Below, piece by piece: positions 1 to 9,359 of a stretch of DNA of 64,000 nt. The DNA lies in contig NZ_LQAQ01000043.1 of the NCBI RefSeq assembly GCF_001583495.1, positions 1 to 64,000 on the forward strand. The letters run 5' to 3'. The position numbers were made by a program, and so were the translations under genes. Below the pieces are notes generated by a model. The model saw only the letters and a program-made list of their open reading frames with translations, was not told where the DNA came from and made no database searches. Position 1 is the first letter of the stretch, and each line of letters starts with the position of its first letter. Source of the DNA: Flammeovirga sp. SJP92 (GTDB lineage: Bacteria; Bacteroidota; Bacteroidia; Cytophagales; Flammeovirgaceae).

Positions 1-2392
1 TACTAACGTTCGGTAGGGTAGAGATGAGGATGACATTATGATCATAGAGTGCTGTTTCCACTCTGACTGTCCAGGGGTAGTCGAAGATTTTCTCCCATGT
101 TTTCATTTCATCAGAACTTCTCCATAAACCACCATCGTTAATACCACTTTTCTTGCATCCAGCGGTGATATAGGCATTTCCTTTTTTATCAAAATGGATA
201 TCATTAATACCAAATGCACCTGAAATTTCCTTTGTAGAACCTACTTTTTGCCAAGTGTCACCGCTATCTTTTGATTTAAAAAGACCGCCATTTTTATTTT
301 GAACGGTAGCGAAAAGGACATTAGCTTTTTTAGGGTGAGTGGCGATGGCAGAAACGTCAGGGTCAATTGGAAGACCGTTATTGATACTTTCCCATGTATT
401 ACCGCCGTCTTTGGAACGGTGTATTCCAAAACCCGTTTGAGAATCGCCCACATACTCTAAGCCTCTCGCATTTTTTGGAACATGGAAATACATGATATCA
501 GGGTTTTCAATATTGAAAGTGATATTCAATTGATGAACAGACTGATCTCCACCGTGTGCTTTCACATCCCATTTCGGTATAGCTAAGCCATGTGAATGCC
601 ATGTTTTACCTGCATCCGTTGTTCTAAATAATTCTCCTCTGTTATGTTGTCTAAAGAACAGTGCGTATCTGATATTCGTATCGTTAGGATGAATAGCGAA
701 AGTACTTAAAGATTGCTCATGTTCAGTGAATTTATGTACAGAGGCCGATTGTGCACCTTTTCTGATTTCTTTACCAAGGTCATTGGTGATCCAAAGGCTA
801 TTTTCACCTGCCGCACAAAATACTTGATGAGGCAATTCGGGATGTTGGTAGAAACCGTGTCCTGGAAGGTTGGAATTACCACCTCCAACATAATTTCCAT
901 TGCCGATTTCTATATCATCAATATCTACCCACGTGTCTCCTTTGTCATAAGAAAACAATGAAATTTTGGCCATTTGTGTATGTAGAATACTTCCATCACA
1001 ATTAAAACGAACAAAGTTACAGCCCTTTCGATCATAAGGATCTCTTGCCATCCATCTTTTGAGGTATTTCAGATCAATATTATTACCAATCGGATTTTTT
1101 CTTTTTGTCCAATAGTCAGCATCTTTTGAATCAGCTTCCCAGTTTTGTCCATTTCTAAACGTTACAAACCAATGTTTCCCTCCATCTTTTGTTCTCCAAA
1201 GTTGACCAGGCATAAAATTATTTCTTGAGGCATTGGAGTACTCATTATTGACATAAATATTGTTGATGTCATTGGGGTCCACTTCTATGGTATTGAATCG
1301 TTGTGTGATAGCAGAAGGTAATTCGGGGAATGCCATTTTAGCCTCTTTATCCTTCATTCCGAAATAATAGGCAACTGCATGATAGTAGCTTTTCATGATC
1401 GATGAAATTGGCTTGAATTGTCGCATATCAATGGCAATATCTCCACTGATATTCACCCAGCTTTCACCTTCATTATCACTTCTGAAAATACCCCCTTTAT
1501 CATCTTTTACAGTCTTTCCATCTTTCTTCCAAGTGATATTGTTGATCACAAATAATGTGAGCTTTTTTGTCTTGGAATCATAGTGATGTGTGAAACTTCT
1601 CATCACTTCATGTCCTAAACCTTTTGATTTTTGTTGCCATGTTTTCCCACCATTTGTTGACTTATAGAAGCCTCTATTGGTACTTGCATAGATGGTTTTT
1701 GAAGCGTTAGGATCTACCAAAATTGATTCTACTTCCGTCTTAGGATGAATACCGTTGACAATCAGCTTCCAAGTTTTTCCACCGTTTGTCGTCTTGTAAA
1801 TTTGCCCTTGACTTTTGGGGTGAATATTAGCACCATGAGGTTTTAACTGAGGAAATAAAGCCCTGCCGAGTTCTCTCATTTTACCTCCGCCTACATACCA
1901 AACTTGATCGTCTTTTGGATCGACGGTGATACAGGCCATGAATTTTTTATCAAACTGAGGTTCAAGTATGTTCTGCCAAGTTGCCCCTTTATTATGTGTT
2001 ACATAAATGCCATTGTTGTTTCTGTCTGTACAAAAGCCGAAGTCAGGATTTTGCCTTGAAAAATCAACGCTTCTAAACTCTCTAGGTCCTCTCAAACCTT
2101 CATTTAGGCCAGGACCATCGGGATCTAATACACTTTCATACGTAAAACCGCCATCTGTAGATCGATAGGAGTTTCCCATATTTGGACCAATAAAAAGTAC
2201 TTTTGGATCTGTTGGGTGCCAAAAGGCGGATTTATTGTTGCCACTCATTCCCGGACCAAATTGATACCATTGATAGGAGGGGTCAGATGCGACATCTTTT
2301 TCTTTTAGAGAATGGAAAAAGTGCTCCCTATCTTGCCCGAAGCAAGACAGAGAACACACCATCCATAGGATTGGATAGAGTATTTTTTTCAT
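1..2392 (-). CDS. Asp-box beta-propeller (VPS10/sialidase-like) secreted protein, 3' end outside window
   Basis: The frame is open from an ATG at 2392 to the window edge (797 codons). I checked it at both ends and near 830 and saw no frameshift. The N-terminus MKKILYPILWMVCSLSCFGQ looks like an exported signal peptide. The next residues (QFGPGMSGNNKSAFWHPTD, then FIGPNMGNSYRSTDGGFTYE) align along the whole visible length with the downstream-numbered gene at 2395-5991, so the two are tandem paralogues. Repeated S-x-D-x-G-x-T-W Asp boxes indicate a multi-bladed propeller. Unlike its paralogue it has no N-terminal CBM-like module. Only 2 bp separate the genes, so they are probably cotranscribed from the SusC operon. 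The catalytic function is unknown. GH74, sialidase-like or lyase activity are all possible by fold. Whether a T9SS domain exists cannot be seen here. Confidence 0.85.
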   Translation of the reverse strand, partial: MKKILYPILWMVCSLSCFGQDREHFFHSLKEKDVASDPSYQWYQFGPGMSGNNKSAFWHPTDPKVLFIGPNMGNSYRSTDGGFTYESVLDPDGPGLNEGLRGPREFRSVDFSRQNPDFGFCTDRNNNGIYVTHNKGATWQNILEPQFDKKFMACITVDPKDDQVWYVGGGKMRELGRALFPQLKPHGANIHPKSQGQIYKTTNGGKTWKLIVNGIHPKTEVESILVDPNASKTIYASTNRGFYKSTNGGKTWQQKSKGLGHEVMRSFTHHYDSKTKKLTLFVINNITWKKDGKTVKDDKGGIFRSDNEGESWVNISGDIAIDMRQFKPISSIMKSYYHAVAYYFGMKDKEAKMAFPELPSAITQRFNTIEVDPNDINNIYVNNEYSNASRNNFMPGQLWRTKDGGKHWFVTFRNGQNWEADSKDADYWTKRKNPIGNNIDLKYLKRWMARDPYDRKGCNFVRFNCDGSILHTQMAKISLFSYDKGDTWVDIDDIEIGNGNYVGGGNSNLPGHGFYQHPELPHQVFCAAGENSLWITNDLGKEIRKGAQSASVHKFTEHEQSLSTFAIHPNDTNIRYALFFRQHNRGELFRTTDAGKTWHSHGLAIPKWDVKAHGGDQSVHQLNITFNIENPDIMYFHVPKNARGLEYVGDSQTGFGIHRSKDGGNTWESINNGLPIDPDVSAIATHPKKANVLFATVQNKNGGLFKSKDSGDTWQKVGSTKEISGAFGINDIHFDKKGNAYITAGCKKSGINDGGLWRSSDEMKTWEKIFDYPWTVRVETALYDHNVILISTLPNVS

Positions 2393-2394
2393 TT

Positions 2395-5300
2395 TTATTC
2401 TTTTAGGAATTTGAAATGTTTTTGATCGTTTTGTGTTTCAACAACAAGCAGATACATTCCTCTAGGGAGTGATTCTGTGTTGATGACTAACTTATTATTA
2501 TTGATAAATTGATTGCAATTATGAAGCTGACCATTGATATCAAATACAGTGGCATTTTGAAGGTATTCAATAGAATAATTTCCTTTAACATAGATTTTCC
2601 CAGAAGTAGGATTGGGATAAACAACCCAGTTAATGTCAATTTCAGTCGGAAGGTTTAAAGGTTCTTCAATGACAGAAACTGAGGTCATGGATTCTATTTC
2701 TGAACCTTTCAAACGAGCATAGATAGTAGTTGCACCTTCACCTTTTCCTTTCACTTTACCTGAAGTAGAAACAGTCGCTACACTTTCATCCTCACTAAAG
2801 TATTCAATACCTCTGAAGTAGGCGTTTTCTGGATAAACTACAGCTTTCAAAAGCTTTGTTGATCCGGGTTGGATTTCAATATTTTCTTCCTCAAAATAAA
2901 TCATTTCTGGTTCGATGATTTCTTCAGTATTCAAAGCCATGTACCAACCACTTCCATAGGTAGAAGCATAGTATTTTCCAGGTATAAATTGATCTATAGC
3001 AATATCATTTACTCTATCAGATTGACCATTTCCAGTATTGATTTTCTCCCACGTACCACCGGCGTCTTTTGATAAATAAACCCCAGCATTTCTTCTATTA
3101 ATAGTAGTGTTGGCCAAAGTAGAAACCATAATGACATTAGGATCATATTGGGCAATTTCAACACGGTTGGTCCATGGGTAATCAAATATTCTATTCCATG
3201 TTTCCATATTGTCTTCACTTACCCAAAGTCCACCATCATCAGCACCTCCATTTTTTGAACCTGAAGTGATGTATACTTTTCCGTTACTGAATCGAATGTC
3301 ATTGATGCCAAATGATTTTGAAATGTCTAAGGTAGAAGCCACTTTTTCCCATGTTGTACCTTGGTTTTCTGATTTGTACAAACCGCCATTGGAATGTTGA
3401 ACGCAGGCATAAATTGTGGTGGTTTTATCAGGGTCTAATGCAATTCTTGTAACATCAGGCTCATTGGGTAAACCACTATTGACCTCTTGCCAATTCACGC
3501 CTCCATCCGTAGATCTATGAACACCAAAACCTGTTACAGAATTACCGACAAACTCAATGTTGTTGGCTCTCTTTGGAACACAAAAATAAAGATTGTCAGT
3601 ATCGTTAGGATCAATGGTTAATTGCATTTGATGTACAGATTGATCACCACCTCCTTCTGCAATTTCCCATTCTGGAATAGCCACACCAATTGCTTCCCAA
3701 GTTGTACCAGCATCCAATGATCTTAAGCATTCTCCTCTGTGGTGTTGTCTAAAGAATAAAGCATAATGTTTGTCGGTATCATGGGGATCAATGGCATAAG
3801 AACTAATCGATTGCTCTGCATCAGTGAGGGATTTATATTGGGCTGCTTGAGCTCCTTCTCTGATATGATTTCCTTCGTCATTGGTGATCCAAAGAGAGTT
3901 TTCGCCTGCCATACAATACACCTCATTTAAGTCTGGGTGCTGGAAGAAACCATGTCCTGGAACATTGCTGTTTCCTGCTCCAACAAAATTATTTGAATTG
4001 GGCGTCACTTCAATATCATCTATGTCTACCCAAGTATCACCTTTATCATAAGACATCAATGAAACTTTAGCCATGTTGGCATGTAAAACCGTTCCGTCAG
4101 CACTAAAACGGGCAAAGTTGGTTCCTTTTCTTTCATAATCATCACGCACCATCCAATGCTTCAAGTAGTTAAGGCTGATATTGCTTCCCATAGGATTTCC
4201 TCTTCCTTCCCAATAGCTTTTGTCAGGAGAGTCGCTTTCCCAGTTTTTACCATTTCTTAGTGTGATGTACCAATGCTCACCACCATCTTTTGTTCTCCAA
4301 AGTTGTCCAGGTTTAAAGTTGTTTTTTGAAGCATTTGAATATTCATTGTTTAGGTAAATATTGTCCACATCATTCGGATCAACTTCTATGGTATTAAAAC
4401 GCTGTGTAATCTTTGTGGGAAGATTAGGATACTGTGCTACAGCATCATTATAGGAAAGTCCAAAAAAGTGTGCTACAGTGTTATAGTAGCTTTTTTTAAT
4501 GCCAGTATTTGATTCAAATTGGGTTAAATCCAATGCTAAATCACCATTGATTTTTTCCCAAGTTTCTCCTCTGTCTGTACTTTTGAAAATACCACCACCA
4601 GCATCTGTGACCGTTTGTCCATCTGCTTTCCAAACAATATCATTGATCACAAAAAGAATGTATTTGTTGGTGTTTTTATTATGAAAATAGGTCATGGCTC
4701 TCATCACATCATGATCAAAACCTTCCGTCTTTTTGACCCAGTTTTTACCACCATCTGTACTTTTATAAAAACCACGGTTTGTACTTGCAAATACGATAGA
4801 AGAATTCTTAGGATCTACCAAAACGGTTTCAACTTCCGTTTTAGCATGGATACCATTATTCATCAATGTCCAAGTCACACCTTTATCAATACTTTTCCAA
4901 ATCTTCCCTTGGCTAGCAGGATCAATATAAGTGCCGTGAGGATTGCTTTTAGGGAATAATACTCTACCAAAATCACGCATTTTTCCTCCACCAGCATACC
5001 AAATATCTTCATTATTCGGATCAACACAGACTGAAGAAACATAAACCCCATCAAAAGGATCACCATTGATCAGTTGCCACGTTTTTCCTTTGTTGACTGT
5101 TTTATAAATCCCAATATTTCGTCTATCCGTAGCAAAACCAAAATCAGGATTTTGTCTTGAAAAATCAATGCTGTAAAGTTCTCTAGGGCCACGTTCACCC
5201 GTATCCATTCCACTTGCATCAGCATTAAGCATGGATTCATACGTATGTCCTTTATCTTGAGTCCTGTATACGTTACCCATATTAGGACCGATAAAAAGTG

Positions 5301-5991
5301 TGTTTTCATCTGTCGGGTGCCAGAAAGCTACTTTATTATTGCCACTCATCCCTGGACCAAACTGCGTCCATTTAACATTAGGGTTTGAGGTGACTGTTTT
5401 GGTTTTAAGATCTTGGAAGAAATCATCTCCAAGTTTCTTGACTAAAAAATTATCGAATAATAATTCTCCTTTTCCGGAGGAGTGAGGGTGAAAAGAAAAA
5501 AGTACATAGCCATTAGGGTCACTAACAGAGGGAGTAAAGCTGAACTTGACTTGTACCCAATCTGTACTTTCTAATGCATCTATATTCACTTGACCAATCT
5601 TAGTACCATCGGCCGAGAAAAATTTAATATTCGAATTACGATTATCTGTTGCGTTTAATGATTTGTAGTAGAAAGAAACTTTATAAACTTTACCTTCTTC
5701 CCATTGTATATTTTTGAAAGTAGTAAAGTTACATTTTTGACCTGTAGCATTGAATTTAATCCTACAACTGTAATTCCCTTCAAATTGATCCGAATTGTAT
5801 CTTTCAAAAATGGGTAAACCATTGTATATACTCGATTCCCATTCGGTATCTACGTCGTTTTCAAACCCTGAGAAAAACAAGGTTTTAGGGTCAGATGTAG
5901 TAAGTGTAGCAAGTTGAATTCCATCATCGCTCCAAACAAAAGAGAGTGAAGCCAATGATAGTAGTATAAGTAATAAGTATTTCTTTTTCAT
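2395..5991 (-). CDS. CBM + Asp-box beta-propeller + Big2 protein with T9SS sorting domain
   Basis: 1198 residues. A Sec signal peptide (about 1-21) is followed by a jelly-roll CBM4/9-like region (about 35-190, beginning LFFSGFENDVDTEW). A long propeller region (about 195-1035) carries at least ten Asp boxes, for example KSTDGGKNW, KSTDRGETW, RSTDGGVNW and LSKDAGGTW. A Big2-like Ig domain (about 1037-1112) and a type A T9SS sorting domain (about 1122-1198, starting VVYPNPTSGKIYV) complete it. It should be secreted and attached to the cell surface. VPS10/sialidase-like propellers include GH74 xyloglucanases and sialidases, but I do not recognise the diagnostic sequences of either. In this locus it may be the glycan-cleaving or glycan-binding surface enzyme. 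It sits 214 bp below the SGBP-like gene, across a REPIN, and its paralogue starts 2 bp further on. Confidence 0.85.
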   Translation of the reverse strand: MKKKYLLLILLSLASLSFVWSDDGIQLATLTTSDPKTLFFSGFENDVDTEWESSIYNGLPIFERYNSDQFEGNYSCRIKFNATGQKCNFTTFKNIQWEEGKVYKVSFYYKSLNATDNRNSNIKFFSADGTKIGQVNIDALESTDWVQVKFSFTPSVSDPNGYVLFSFHPHSSGKGELLFDNFLVKKLGDDFFQDLKTKTVTSNPNVKWTQFGPGMSGNNKVAFWHPTDENTLFIGPNMGNVYRTQDKGHTYESMLNADASGMDTGERGPRELYSIDFSRQNPDFGFATDRRNIGIYKTVNKGKTWQLINGDPFDGVYVSSVCVDPNNEDIWYAGGGKMRDFGRVLFPKSNPHGTYIDPASQGKIWKSIDKGVTWTLMNNGIHAKTEVETVLVDPKNSSIVFASTNRGFYKSTDGGKNWVKKTEGFDHDVMRAMTYFHNKNTNKYILFVINDIVWKADGQTVTDAGGGIFKSTDRGETWEKINGDLALDLTQFESNTGIKKSYYNTVAHFFGLSYNDAVAQYPNLPTKITQRFNTIEVDPNDVDNIYLNNEYSNASKNNFKPGQLWRTKDGGEHWYITLRNGKNWESDSPDKSYWEGRGNPMGSNISLNYLKHWMVRDDYERKGTNFARFSADGTVLHANMAKVSLMSYDKGDTWVDIDDIEVTPNSNNFVGAGNSNVPGHGFFQHPDLNEVYCMAGENSLWITNDEGNHIREGAQAAQYKSLTDAEQSISSYAIDPHDTDKHYALFFRQHHRGECLRSLDAGTTWEAIGVAIPEWEIAEGGGDQSVHQMQLTIDPNDTDNLYFCVPKRANNIEFVGNSVTGFGVHRSTDGGVNWQEVNSGLPNEPDVTRIALDPDKTTTIYACVQHSNGGLYKSENQGTTWEKVASTLDISKSFGINDIRFSNGKVYITSGSKNGGADDGGLWVSEDNMETWNRIFDYPWTNRVEIAQYDPNVIMVSTLANTTINRRNAGVYLSKDAGGTWEKINTGNGQSDRVNDIAIDQFIPGKYYASTYGSGWYMALNTEEIIEPEMIYFEEENIEIQPGSTKLLKAVVYPENAYFRGIEYFSEDESVATVSTSGKVKGKGEGATTIYARLKGSEIESMTSVSVIEEPLNLPTEIDINWVVYPNPTSGKIYVKGNYSIEYLQNATVFDINGQLHNCNQFINNNKLVINTESLPRGMYLLVVETQNDQKHFKFLKE

Positions 5992-5996
5992 TTCAT
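5988..5996 (-). promoter_or_regulatory. ATGAAATGA initiation context
   Basis: The start codon at 5991 overlaps an upstream Met-Lys-stop triplet set in the string ATGAAATGA. The same string occurs at 12458-12466, 16921-16929, 19487-19495, 22328-22336 and 40758-40766, always just 5' of a sugar-utilisation gene. Its role is not established. It may only reflect the AT-rich start context of this lineage. Confidence 0.35.
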
Positions 5997-6005
5997 TTGT
6001 TATTT

Positions 6006-6200
6006 ACATAGGGGCAGACCTATGTGTCTGCCCGCCGAACCACAATCCGTCTATTTCGTCCACATATCCACCCGTCGAACCACAAGCCTTTCCATTTCTA
6101 TTACCCCAATTAATTTATCCATATAAAATGAATCATTAATAGAATACCGTCACGGTTAGGTATGTGGTACAGCGGGTAGACACATAGGTCTACCCCTACG
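6006..6200. repeat. REPIN-like pair of inverted REP hairpins
   Basis: The left unit (6006-6035) contains GGCAGAC-CTATGT-GTCTGCC, a 7-bp stem with a short loop. The right unit (6172-6200) is its inverted, slightly diverged partner (GCGGGTAGACACATAGGTC). Similarity extends inward through CCACAA/TGTGG segments. Related hairpins lie at 19371-19466 and 45263-45290. The pair sits inside the PUL operon between the SGBP-like gene and the first Asp-box gene, so it could stabilise or attenuate the transcript. No REP-associated transposase is in the window. Confidence 0.8.
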
Positions 6201-6205
6201 TTAGG

Positions 6206-7684
6206 TTAATGTTGAGAGAACACAAGGTGATCTACTAACAATTGTGGTGTTTCATTTGCTTCTGCAATGAAGTCAAACTGTACATTAGCATTAATGAATT
6301 CTTTGGAAATTGGCTCATTAGAGAAGTACGTGATTTTCACCCATTCACCATCTACCAATTGATCTTGGAAAGTTTTATTCATTGAACTACCCGAATCTTC
6401 ATCCTTCAATGTCACTTTTAAAACTCTGATGTTTCCAATGGCTTTAGCATAGAACTCAAAAGTATAATTGTATTCTGAAGTGATAGGGAAATAGCCCTCC
6501 GTCATCTCGATCGTTAGCTTTGATCCATTACCATTATTGTGCTGATAAGGTTCAAAATCAACTTGTAGATAATGATCGCCGTCCACTGCTGTACTACCAT
6601 CTTTAATGACAGACATTCCACCAGAACCTACCCATTTTCCATCATTGAATGGAGCGTAAGTACCGTTTTCAAAACTTCCATTCGTGAAGAAATTATGCTG
6701 ATAACCTTCTACCTCTTTGTCTGTAAATTCCTCCAGTTTCACACCATCAACAGATTGTACATCTCCGCTTTGATTGGCATGCGTGTAAGTCACATATAAC
6801 TTTGAGAAAGTAGGATCAACAAATAGAATTAAAGTATTATTTACTTCACCTGATGGGGCTAAATGATTAATTGCTATTGTGTTTCCATTTGCATCTTTGA
6901 TAGAGAAATTATTGATAGTGTTGTCGTTGATTTCATCCAAATCTAAATCTCTATTGAATTTTACAAAAATGTTTCCTTCTTCACTTTGTGTCATTTGATC
7001 CACTCTGAATGGGATTGTTGAAGGAACAACTTCAATTAAGCTATTTTTATAAAGCGTGCTGGCCGTTCCTTTTACAGGTTCTTTACGAGAAGCTGTAAGA
7101 CCAATGTCATAAATTCCAGGTTTCACAAACTCCATTCTTGCCACTGAATCAGTAAAGTTTTGATCTAAAGATGTATGCCATTTGAAGGTGTCAGGAGATC
7201 CTTTGCTTGTACTTTTGAAATTGACAAAAGCACCTGATTCCATAATGTATTTTCCGTTGGAAATAATATAATCACCCTCTACATCAATTACTTCAAAATC
7301 AGTAGTAATAGCTGAATCATAAACGGTTACATAGAATGTAGTATCGTAGTTTAATTCTTCATTACCAAAATCTAACTTGATTTTTACGGGTACAACACCT
7401 GTATTTTTAAATCTTACATGAGCGATATGTTCTGTTAATACAGTATCATCATTGTTGGTGAAATACGATGGTCCATCAATGGTCCATTCTCTAACATATT
7501 CACCTCTGGATGCATCTGTGAAAGAGAAATTTCCCCCCACAGTAGTAACAAGATCATTGGGATCAGATTCTGTACTGAAAACGTAGATATCTGTGATTTT
7601 ATCATACTCAAAGTCCGGCCTACAAGAGAAGGCTGTCATTAAGCAGAAAAGTATCGTAAAGATGTTTGTTCCTTTTAATTTCAT
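6206..7684 (-). CDS. SusE/F-like surface glycan-binding lipoprotein with PKD-like and CBM-like domains
   Basis: 492 residues with a lipoprotein signal (MKLKGTNIFTILFCLMTAFS before Cys21). The N-terminal half is built of PKD/Ig-like beta domains, including a stretch resembling KPGIYDIGLTASRKEP. The C-terminal part (about 325-490, starting FFTNGSFENGTYAPF) resembles a CBM4/9-type jelly roll. No catalytic motif is visible. It lies 11 bp downstream of susD. In Bacteroidota PULs this position is typically taken by an outer-membrane glycan-binding protein that works with SusCD, and I infer the same here. The ligand cannot be predicted. A promoter is unlikely between susD and this gene because of the spacing. 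Confidence 0.75.
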   Translation of the reverse strand: MKLKGTNIFTILFCLMTAFSCRPDFEYDKITDIYVFSTESDPNDLVTTVGGNFSFTDASRGEYVREWTIDGPSYFTNNDDTVLTEHIAHVRFKNTGVVPVKIKLDFGNEELNYDTTFYVTVYDSAITTDFEVIDVEGDYIISNGKYIMESGAFVNFKSTSKGSPDTFKWHTSLDQNFTDSVARMEFVKPGIYDIGLTASRKEPVKGTASTLYKNSLIEVVPSTIPFRVDQMTQSEEGNIFVKFNRDLDLDEINDNTINNFSIKDANGNTIAINHLAPSGEVNNTLILFVDPTFSKLYVTYTHANQSGDVQSVDGVKLEEFTDKEVEGYQHNFFTNGSFENGTYAPFNDGKWVGSGGMSVIKDGSTAVDGDHYLQVDFEPYQHNNGNGSKLTIEMTEGYFPITSEYNYTFEFYAKAIGNIRVLKVTLKDEDSGSSMNKTFQDQLVDGEWVKITYFSNEPISKEFINANVQFDFIAEANETPQLLVDHLVFSQH

Positions 7685-7695
7685 TTTACTTCAAT

Positions 7696-9351
7696 TTATA
7701 GGTTAGGATTAGAAAGTACTTCGTCAATTGGAATAGGGAAGTAGTTGTGATAATCTGGCGTATAACTCGCAGAAGCATCTTGGAATTCTTGTATTACTGC
7801 TTCACCATTTGGCCCCTCAGTGGCATCTTCAGGTAATTCATACAAGATCTGCTTATTCATGTAGTATTTCTTTTTCGCTAAACGATCATATTGCTCTTTG
7901 ATCACACCCCATCTTCTCATGTCAATCCAGCGCGTATCATGACCTTCAAACATCAATTCCAATGGTCTTTCAACATACATGATATGATCCATTAGTTTTT
8001 CCGCTGTATTGTACTCATTGTGGTCCAAAGGCATTACTGCCGAACGCGTTCTGATTCTGTTGATATAATGCACAGCTTCGAAAGTACCGGCACTACCGTT
8101 ATTTTTGATCAAGCATTCAGCATATAATAAATAAACATCAGCCAAACGGATCACTCTTTCATTAATTCCTGAAACAGTTTTTGTACCCAATGCTTCGTAT
8201 TCATCCCACCAATTCTGGAATTTTCTCAAGTAAGAAGACTCTTGGTTTTTGAAAGTTCCGTGTACATCTCTTGGTTCTTTTTGGTAATAATCAAAATCAT
8301 CATCCGCCATTACAATAGAATATTGTGAACGTAAAGAATGTGTTAAACCATCATTTCTAGGGTCAGTTGGGTCCATTTCATCTTTTTGGAAAAGCATTGT
8401 GATCCAGTAAGATGGCATAGATAAGCGGTTGCCATTGGCTCCACTTGGCGCTAAGAAAACACCTCTTCTTGTCCCTTCAGTACCTGTAGGTCCATCAACA
8501 ATAACTCCACCACCATTTGGTTTTTGAGTGTCTGAGAAAGAGACTTCAAAGATAGATTCAGAATTGAATTCATGTTCTTTATCAAAGTTCCAACTGATAT
8601 CTGAAGTCAATTGATATAAATCTTCTCTATCAATGATCATTTTGAATTCATTCTGTGCTTTTACGTACTCATGTTCATTGATATACACCTGACCTAAAAA
8701 AGCAGTAGCGGCACCCCAAGTAGCTCTTCCTTTGTACTTGTCTTCCCAAGTTTCAGGTAATCTCTCTTGAGCATAAGTCAAATCACTGATGATCAATTCA
8801 AGTACCTCTTCTTTAGGGCTCAATGGCTTCGCAATTTCTTCCTTATTCTGTGCTACAGTAGTATGAAGAATTACGGAACCATGATTATAAGTACTATACA
8901 ACCAATAGTAGCAAATACCTCTAATAAAGTGTGCCTCCGCCAAGAATAATTCTCTCGACTCATCACTGATTTCAATGATGTCCGGCACTCTATCCAACAC
9001 CTGATTAGCTCTAAGTATTGTCGTATACAGATCAGCCCATTTCAGTTTTACAATACCTGTATTGTCGTTGATAAGTAGCTTTGAAAGCTCTACATATTGG
9101 TCGTTCCAAATACTCGGGCGACCAATATCAGACCTTGTAGGCATTTGAGCGGCAGAGTTGCCTCCCATTGAACCGTGATTTTGTAAACCACTGTACGATG
9201 CCATCAATCCCATAAATGCTTCTTGTTCATTTTGCCAGAACTCACGCTCTTCTATGGTATTTTTATTTTCTATGTCAAACCAATTCTGACACCCAAAAAG
9301 AGCGAAAGTAATCAGTAATCCTATATTTATTTTTATTAGATTTTTCATCAT
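7696..9351 (-). CDS. SusD/RagB family nutrient-binding outer-membrane lipoprotein
   Basis: 551 residues with a lipoprotein signal ending ITFALFGC and followed by QNWFDIENKNTIEEREFW, the usual SusD opening. TPR-like helical segments include LFLAEAHFIRGICYYWLY. The C-terminal part has the SusD-family signature region, for example RVIRLADVYLLYAECLIKN and LMFEGHDTRWIDMRRWG. SusD lids the SusC transporter at the outer membrane and captures oligosaccharides. It begins 8 bp after susC stops, so the two are cotranscribed. Length and order are typical, and nothing is truncated. Met1 and Met2 are adjacent (MMKNL), so the start could be at 9351 or 9348. Confidence 0.95.
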   Translation of the reverse strand: MMKNLIKINIGLLITFALFGCQNWFDIENKNTIEEREFWQNEQEAFMGLMASYSGLQNHGSMGGNSAAQMPTRSDIGRPSIWNDQYVELSKLLINDNTGIVKLKWADLYTTILRANQVLDRVPDIIEISDESRELFLAEAHFIRGICYYWLYSTYNHGSVILHTTVAQNKEEIAKPLSPKEEVLELIISDLTYAQERLPETWEDKYKGRATWGAATAFLGQVYINEHEYVKAQNEFKMIIDREDLYQLTSDISWNFDKEHEFNSESIFEVSFSDTQKPNGGGVIVDGPTGTEGTRRGVFLAPSGANGNRLSMPSYWITMLFQKDEMDPTDPRNDGLTHSLRSQYSIVMADDDFDYYQKEPRDVHGTFKNQESSYLRKFQNWWDEYEALGTKTVSGINERVIRLADVYLLYAECLIKNNGSAGTFEAVHYINRIRTRSAVMPLDHNEYNTAEKLMDHIMYVERPLELMFEGHDTRWIDMRRWGVIKEQYDRLAKKKYYMNKQILYELPEDATEGPNGEAVIQEFQDASASYTPDYHNYFPIPIDEVLSNPNL

Positions 9352-9359
9352 TAGTAGTT

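Noticed and set aside
1-2392. Frameshift or pseudogene in the first gene
   Set aside because: Frame checked at 2392, near 830 and at 1-61; all in one frame and aligned with the paralogue.
4615-4959. Plus-strand open frame of 114 codons within the first Asp-box gene
   Set aside because: Opposite-strand shadow of a gene with clear domains, and not protein-like.
2395-5991. Firm GH74 xyloglucanase assignment
   Set aside because: Asp boxes are shared by many propellers and I did not see GH74-specific sequence, so only the fold was named.
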